This document shows, one piece after another, positions 30,914-32,626 of a DNA stretch of 32,626 bases (the first letter of the stretch is position 1; each line of letters begins with the position of its first letter). The notes under the pieces were generated by a model. It saw nothing but the letters and a program-made list of their open reading frames with translations, was not told the DNA's origin and did no database searches. This stretch comes from a virus: IMG/VR virus record IMGVR_UViG_3300001460_000046, positions 1 to 32,626 of that record. The stretch is one strand, 5' to 3'. Position numbers and translations under genes: made by a program.

Positions 30914-31572
30914 AATATTATAAAGATGATCCAGCAGTTAAAGAAGCTTTAAGGATTATAAAAGAAAGAAAATTAGATAAAGGTATTAATAAACCTAAAA
31001 CGTTTTATATTTCATTAAACGATCCTGTACATAAAAATAGATTAATATTACCTTTCTATAATGAAATAGATGAAATTATATTTTATCAGAGTAGAGGTTT
31101 ATTAAAAAAAGATTTATTTAATAAACCAAAGTATCTGAGTAAAGTTAATGCAGAAAGAAGTTTATATGGGGTACAAAATATTGATTCTTCTTTAGAACAA
31201 GTTTTTGTATTTGAAGGACCTATAGATAGTTATTTTTGTAAAAATGGATTAGCTACTTGCGGTATTACAGAAAATAGCAATAGAATGTTTACATCATTGC
31301 AGAAAGAACAGTTAAATAAACTTAACTTTTATGATAAAATTTATGTATTAGATAATCAATGGTTAGATAAAGCAGCATTGAATAAAAGTATAATTTTAGC
31401 AGGTAGTAATGAAAAAGTATTTGTATGGCCTAAAGAATTAAAAACCTTTAAAGATTTCAATGAAATATGTGTTGCAGGTAATAAAGACAAAATAAGACCT
31501 GAATTTATATTAAAAAATACATATTCAGGTCTTAAAGCTAAAATTTTATTAACTGAAATAAAAAATAGTTAA
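30907..31572 (+). CDS. gp61: 3' (TOPRIM) part of frameshifted primase gp61
   Basis: This frame runs 221 codons from QIEYYKDDPAVKEALRIIKE to ILLTEIKNS. It contains RLILPFYNEIDEIIFYQSRG, typical of the primase N-terminal catalytic subdomain, and the TOPRIM Glu segment VFVFEGPIDSYFCKNGLAT, followed by KIYVLDNQ. No start codon with a ribosome site is found near its beginning; a partial reading from an ATG at 31285 would drop the TOPRIM Glu. The TAA forms a TTAA double stop with the convergent late gene. Confidence 0.82.
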   Translation, partial: QIEYYKDDPAVKEALRIIKERKLDKGINKPKTFYISLNDPVHKNRLILPFYNEIDEIIFYQSRGLLKKDLFNKPKYLSKVNAERSLYGVQNIDSSLEQVFVFEGPIDSYFCKNGLATCGITENSNRMFTSLQKEQLNKLNFYDKIYVLDNQWLDKAALNKSIILAGSNEKVFVWPKELKTFKDFNEICVAGNKDKIRPEFILKNTYSGLKAKILLTEIKNS

Positions 31573-31859
31573 TTTTTATTAAGAGGTTGTTCTTTACCTA
31601 CAAAACCAGGAGCTCTACTACCGGTAGTCATAAAATCTACGTATTGATTTAAGGTTTTTAATTCACTTACTATAGCTTCTAATGATTGCTCTATATTACC
31701 AAAAGCAATATCTTCATTATCTTCACAATCTAAAGGTTCCATTTGACCTAATTGGTCATCTTCAGGAGCCTCTTCCGGGGCATACTGATCATTTACATCT
31801 TCAGAAATAGTTTTACCTGCTAAGTATCTTTCAAAAATTATTTTTTCTTCGTTATTCAT
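31569..31859 (-). CDS. Small acidic late protein with CTS-like N-terminus
   Basis: 96 aa. The N-terminus MNNEEKIIFERYLAGKTISED has IFE and ISE sites. The middle is acidic (PEEAPEDDQLGQMEPLDCED), and a coiled-coil-like helix follows (NIEQSLEAIVSELKTLNQYV). Not recognised. A perfect TATAAATA lies 9 nt before the ATG, inside the end of the upstream gene. Confidence 0.75.
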   Translation of the reverse strand: MNNEEKIIFERYLAGKTISEDVNDQYAPEEAPEDDQLGQMEPLDCEDNEDIAFGNIEQSLEAIVSELKTLNQYVDFMTTGSRAPGFVGKEQPLNKN

Positions 31860-31861
31860 AA

Positions 31862-32272
31862 TTATACATATTTATATTTAGGATCATTTGCTCCAGCTAG
31901 GTAGCCTTTTAAAATTTCACTTAAAGATGATATTTCCATTGCAACTCTTGCAATCTTTTTAGTTTCAGCATTTGAAATGCTATCAAATAAAGTGTCATCT
32001 TCAGCTGTATTGAGTTTAGTTTGTACACTACCTTCTGTACCATTTAAATAATTTGAAAATCTATCCATTTCTTGTATCCATGAATTTAATTCATCATACA
32101 TTTCTTTTTGTCCGTTAGCTATTGGCGCATCTGGCACGTCTACGTCAAAATCACCTGTATCAGTACCGTCATCTAACGTAGCATCCATTGCTTCTGTGTC
32201 AGTAATTTCACTGTCTAATTCTTCGTCTTGTTCATTTAAAAACTTAGAAAACTTTTTTACATATAAACTCAT
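31862..32272 (-). CDS. Acidic late protein with CTS-like N-terminus
   Basis: 136 aa from ATG 32272, chosen because it lies 5 nt after a perfect TATAAATA; a longer reading from 32317 would run through the promoter. N-terminus MSLYVKKFSKFLNEQDEE: amphipathic, ending in FLNE. An acidic disordered stretch (DDGTDTGDFDVDVPDAP) is followed by helices (MYDELNSWIQEMDRFSNYL and KIARVAMEISSLSEILKGYL). No family recognised. It probably reaches the prohead and is trimmed after LNE. Confidence 0.78.
   Translation of the reverse strand: MSLYVKKFSKFLNEQDEELDSEITDTEAMDATLDDGTDTGDFDVDVPDAPIANGQKEMYDELNSWIQEMDRFSNYLNGTEGSVQTKLNTAEDDTLFDSISNAETKKIARVAMEISSLSEILKGYLAGANDPKYKYV
31869..31876 (-). promoter_or_regulatory. 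Late promoter octamer TATAAATA
   Basis: Perfect TATAAATA on the minus strand, 9 nt before the ATG at 31859, within the last codons of the upstream gene. Confidence 0.6.
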
Positions 32273-32277
32273 ATTAA

Positions 32278-32285
32278 TATTTATA
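32278..32285 (-). promoter_or_regulatory. Late promoter octamer TATAAATA (minus half of palindrome)
   Basis: Minus-strand TATAAATA, then TTAAT (5 nt), then the ATG at 32272. It shares four bases with the plus-strand octamer at 32282-32289. Confidence 0.75.
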
Positions 32286-32289
32286 AATA
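32282..32289 (+). promoter_or_regulatory. Late promoter octamer TATAAATA (plus half of palindrome)
   Basis: TATAAATA, then TTAGT (5 nt), then the ATG at 32295. It is part of an 18-bp perfect palindrome (32275-32292). Confidence 0.75.
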
Positions 32290-32294
32290 TTAGT

Positions 32295-32626
32295 ATGCAT
32301 TCTAAAGTAAACTTCAATGATTTTTTATCTCAACTAAATGAAGACATCGGATCCGACAATATGATACCTGATTCTCAAAGGCAACAACTTGGACTTAAGT
32401 CTGAAGTACCTGCTCAACAGACGTCAGTTAATGATATGATGAGAAGACAAGGAAGAACTGATGTTGCACCAGAAAATATACCATACCCGTTAGGTCAGTT
32501 TGAAGATACTGCATCTGAAGCTTATGTTGCTATACAGAATTTAGAACAGATACTTAAAATAGCTAAAACTAATGAAGTTATTAAGAATAAAAAACCTTTA
32601 GATGCTATTGGCAAAGAATTAATCAA
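32295..32626 (+). CDS. Late protein with CTS-like N-terminus, incomplete at window edge
   Basis: Open from ATG 32295 to the end of the window (110 codons). It begins MHSKVNFNDFLSQLNEDIGS, an amphipathic segment ending in QLNE, then a Gln/Ser-rich stretch and AYVAIQNLEQILKIAKTNEV. Not recognised. The late octamer is 5 nt upstream. The gene starts the next plus-strand late unit. Confidence 0.75.
   Translation, partial: MHSKVNFNDFLSQLNEDIGSDNMIPDSQRQQLGLKSEVPAQQTSVNDMMRRQGRTDVAPENIPYPLGQFEDTASEAYVAIQNLEQILKIAKTNEVIKNKKPLDAIGKELI

Noticed and set aside
1-32626. tRNA genes, CRISPR arrays, insertion sequences, integrase or attachment sites
   Set aside because: No cloverleaf, no regularly spaced repeat, no transposase or integrase motif was found on either strand. 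All gaps between genes are under 100 bases and are occupied by promoters or the one terminator.

Overview
The window is a very AT-rich, tightly packed piece of a T4-like (tevenvirus-type) tailed-phage genome. The evidence is a nearly complete set of T4-type replication, recombination and late-transcription genes: UvsY, UvsW, gp55, gp47, gp46, gp43, UvsX, gp41, a gp59-like loader, gp32, gp45, a gp33-like protein, RNase H and gp61. The low GC, a zinc-less gp32, auxiliary sugar and 7-deazaguanine-type genes, and families I associate with marine T4-like phages suggest a phage of an AT-rich, probably marine bacterium. The host cannot be named from this window. I see no tRNA, CRISPR array, insertion sequence or integrase, and no gene-free stretch above 100 bases.

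Layout. Minus-strand late-type islands (1-633, 1213-6369, 12822-13010, 17959-19233, 31569-32272) alternate with plus-strand early/middle-type blocks. Block A (6391-11558) holds recombination/repair genes and the late sigma factor. Block B (11590-17962) holds a glycosyltransferase, DNA polymerase, an SH3/Sm-like small protein, UvsX and a QueC-like PP-loop enzyme. Block C (19278-26858) holds a class II glutamine amidotransferase, an acetyltransferase, a dNTP-hydrolase-like protein, a second glycosyltransferase, helicase, a DHHA1-like protein, helicase loader, SSB, clamp and a gp33-like coactivator. Block D (26880-31572) holds a sugar-nucleotide cassette, RNase H, a small late gene and primase. 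The minus-strand islands encode small acidic or basic proteins, a predicted GIY-YIG nuclease, a possible PD-(D/E)xK nuclease and a two-domain KxDG/HxGH nucleotidyltransferase. Incomplete genes run off both ends (1-301 minus, 32295-32626 plus).

Regulation can be read with unusual precision. Ten start codons lie exactly 5 nt after an NWTAAATA octamer (the T4 late-promoter type), and eight further ones lie 5-6 nt after a TATAAT-like box, usually with a TTGA-type -35 box. Both spacings put the expected transcription start on or next to the first base of the start codon, so leaderless or near-leaderless mRNAs are predicted. Genes inside operons instead use Shine-Dalgarno sequences or overlapping stop/start codons. 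Promoters of gp32, gp43 and gp45 share an AGGAA-core element at the same place in the -35/-10 spacer.

The late proteins show a second pattern. Many begin with a short amphipathic segment ending in hydrophobic-x-Glu within about the first 20 residues, resembling the T4 capsid-targeting sequence and the gp21 protease site ([L/I]xE). If real, this marks a set of internal head proteins, including the KxDG/HxGH enzyme and an EF-hand protein.

Four genes (gp55, primase, the possible PD-(D/E)xK protein and a small late protein) are each interrupted by a single-base frameshift, three of them in A runs. Two of these functions should be essential, so uncorrected sequence errors are the simplest explanation.
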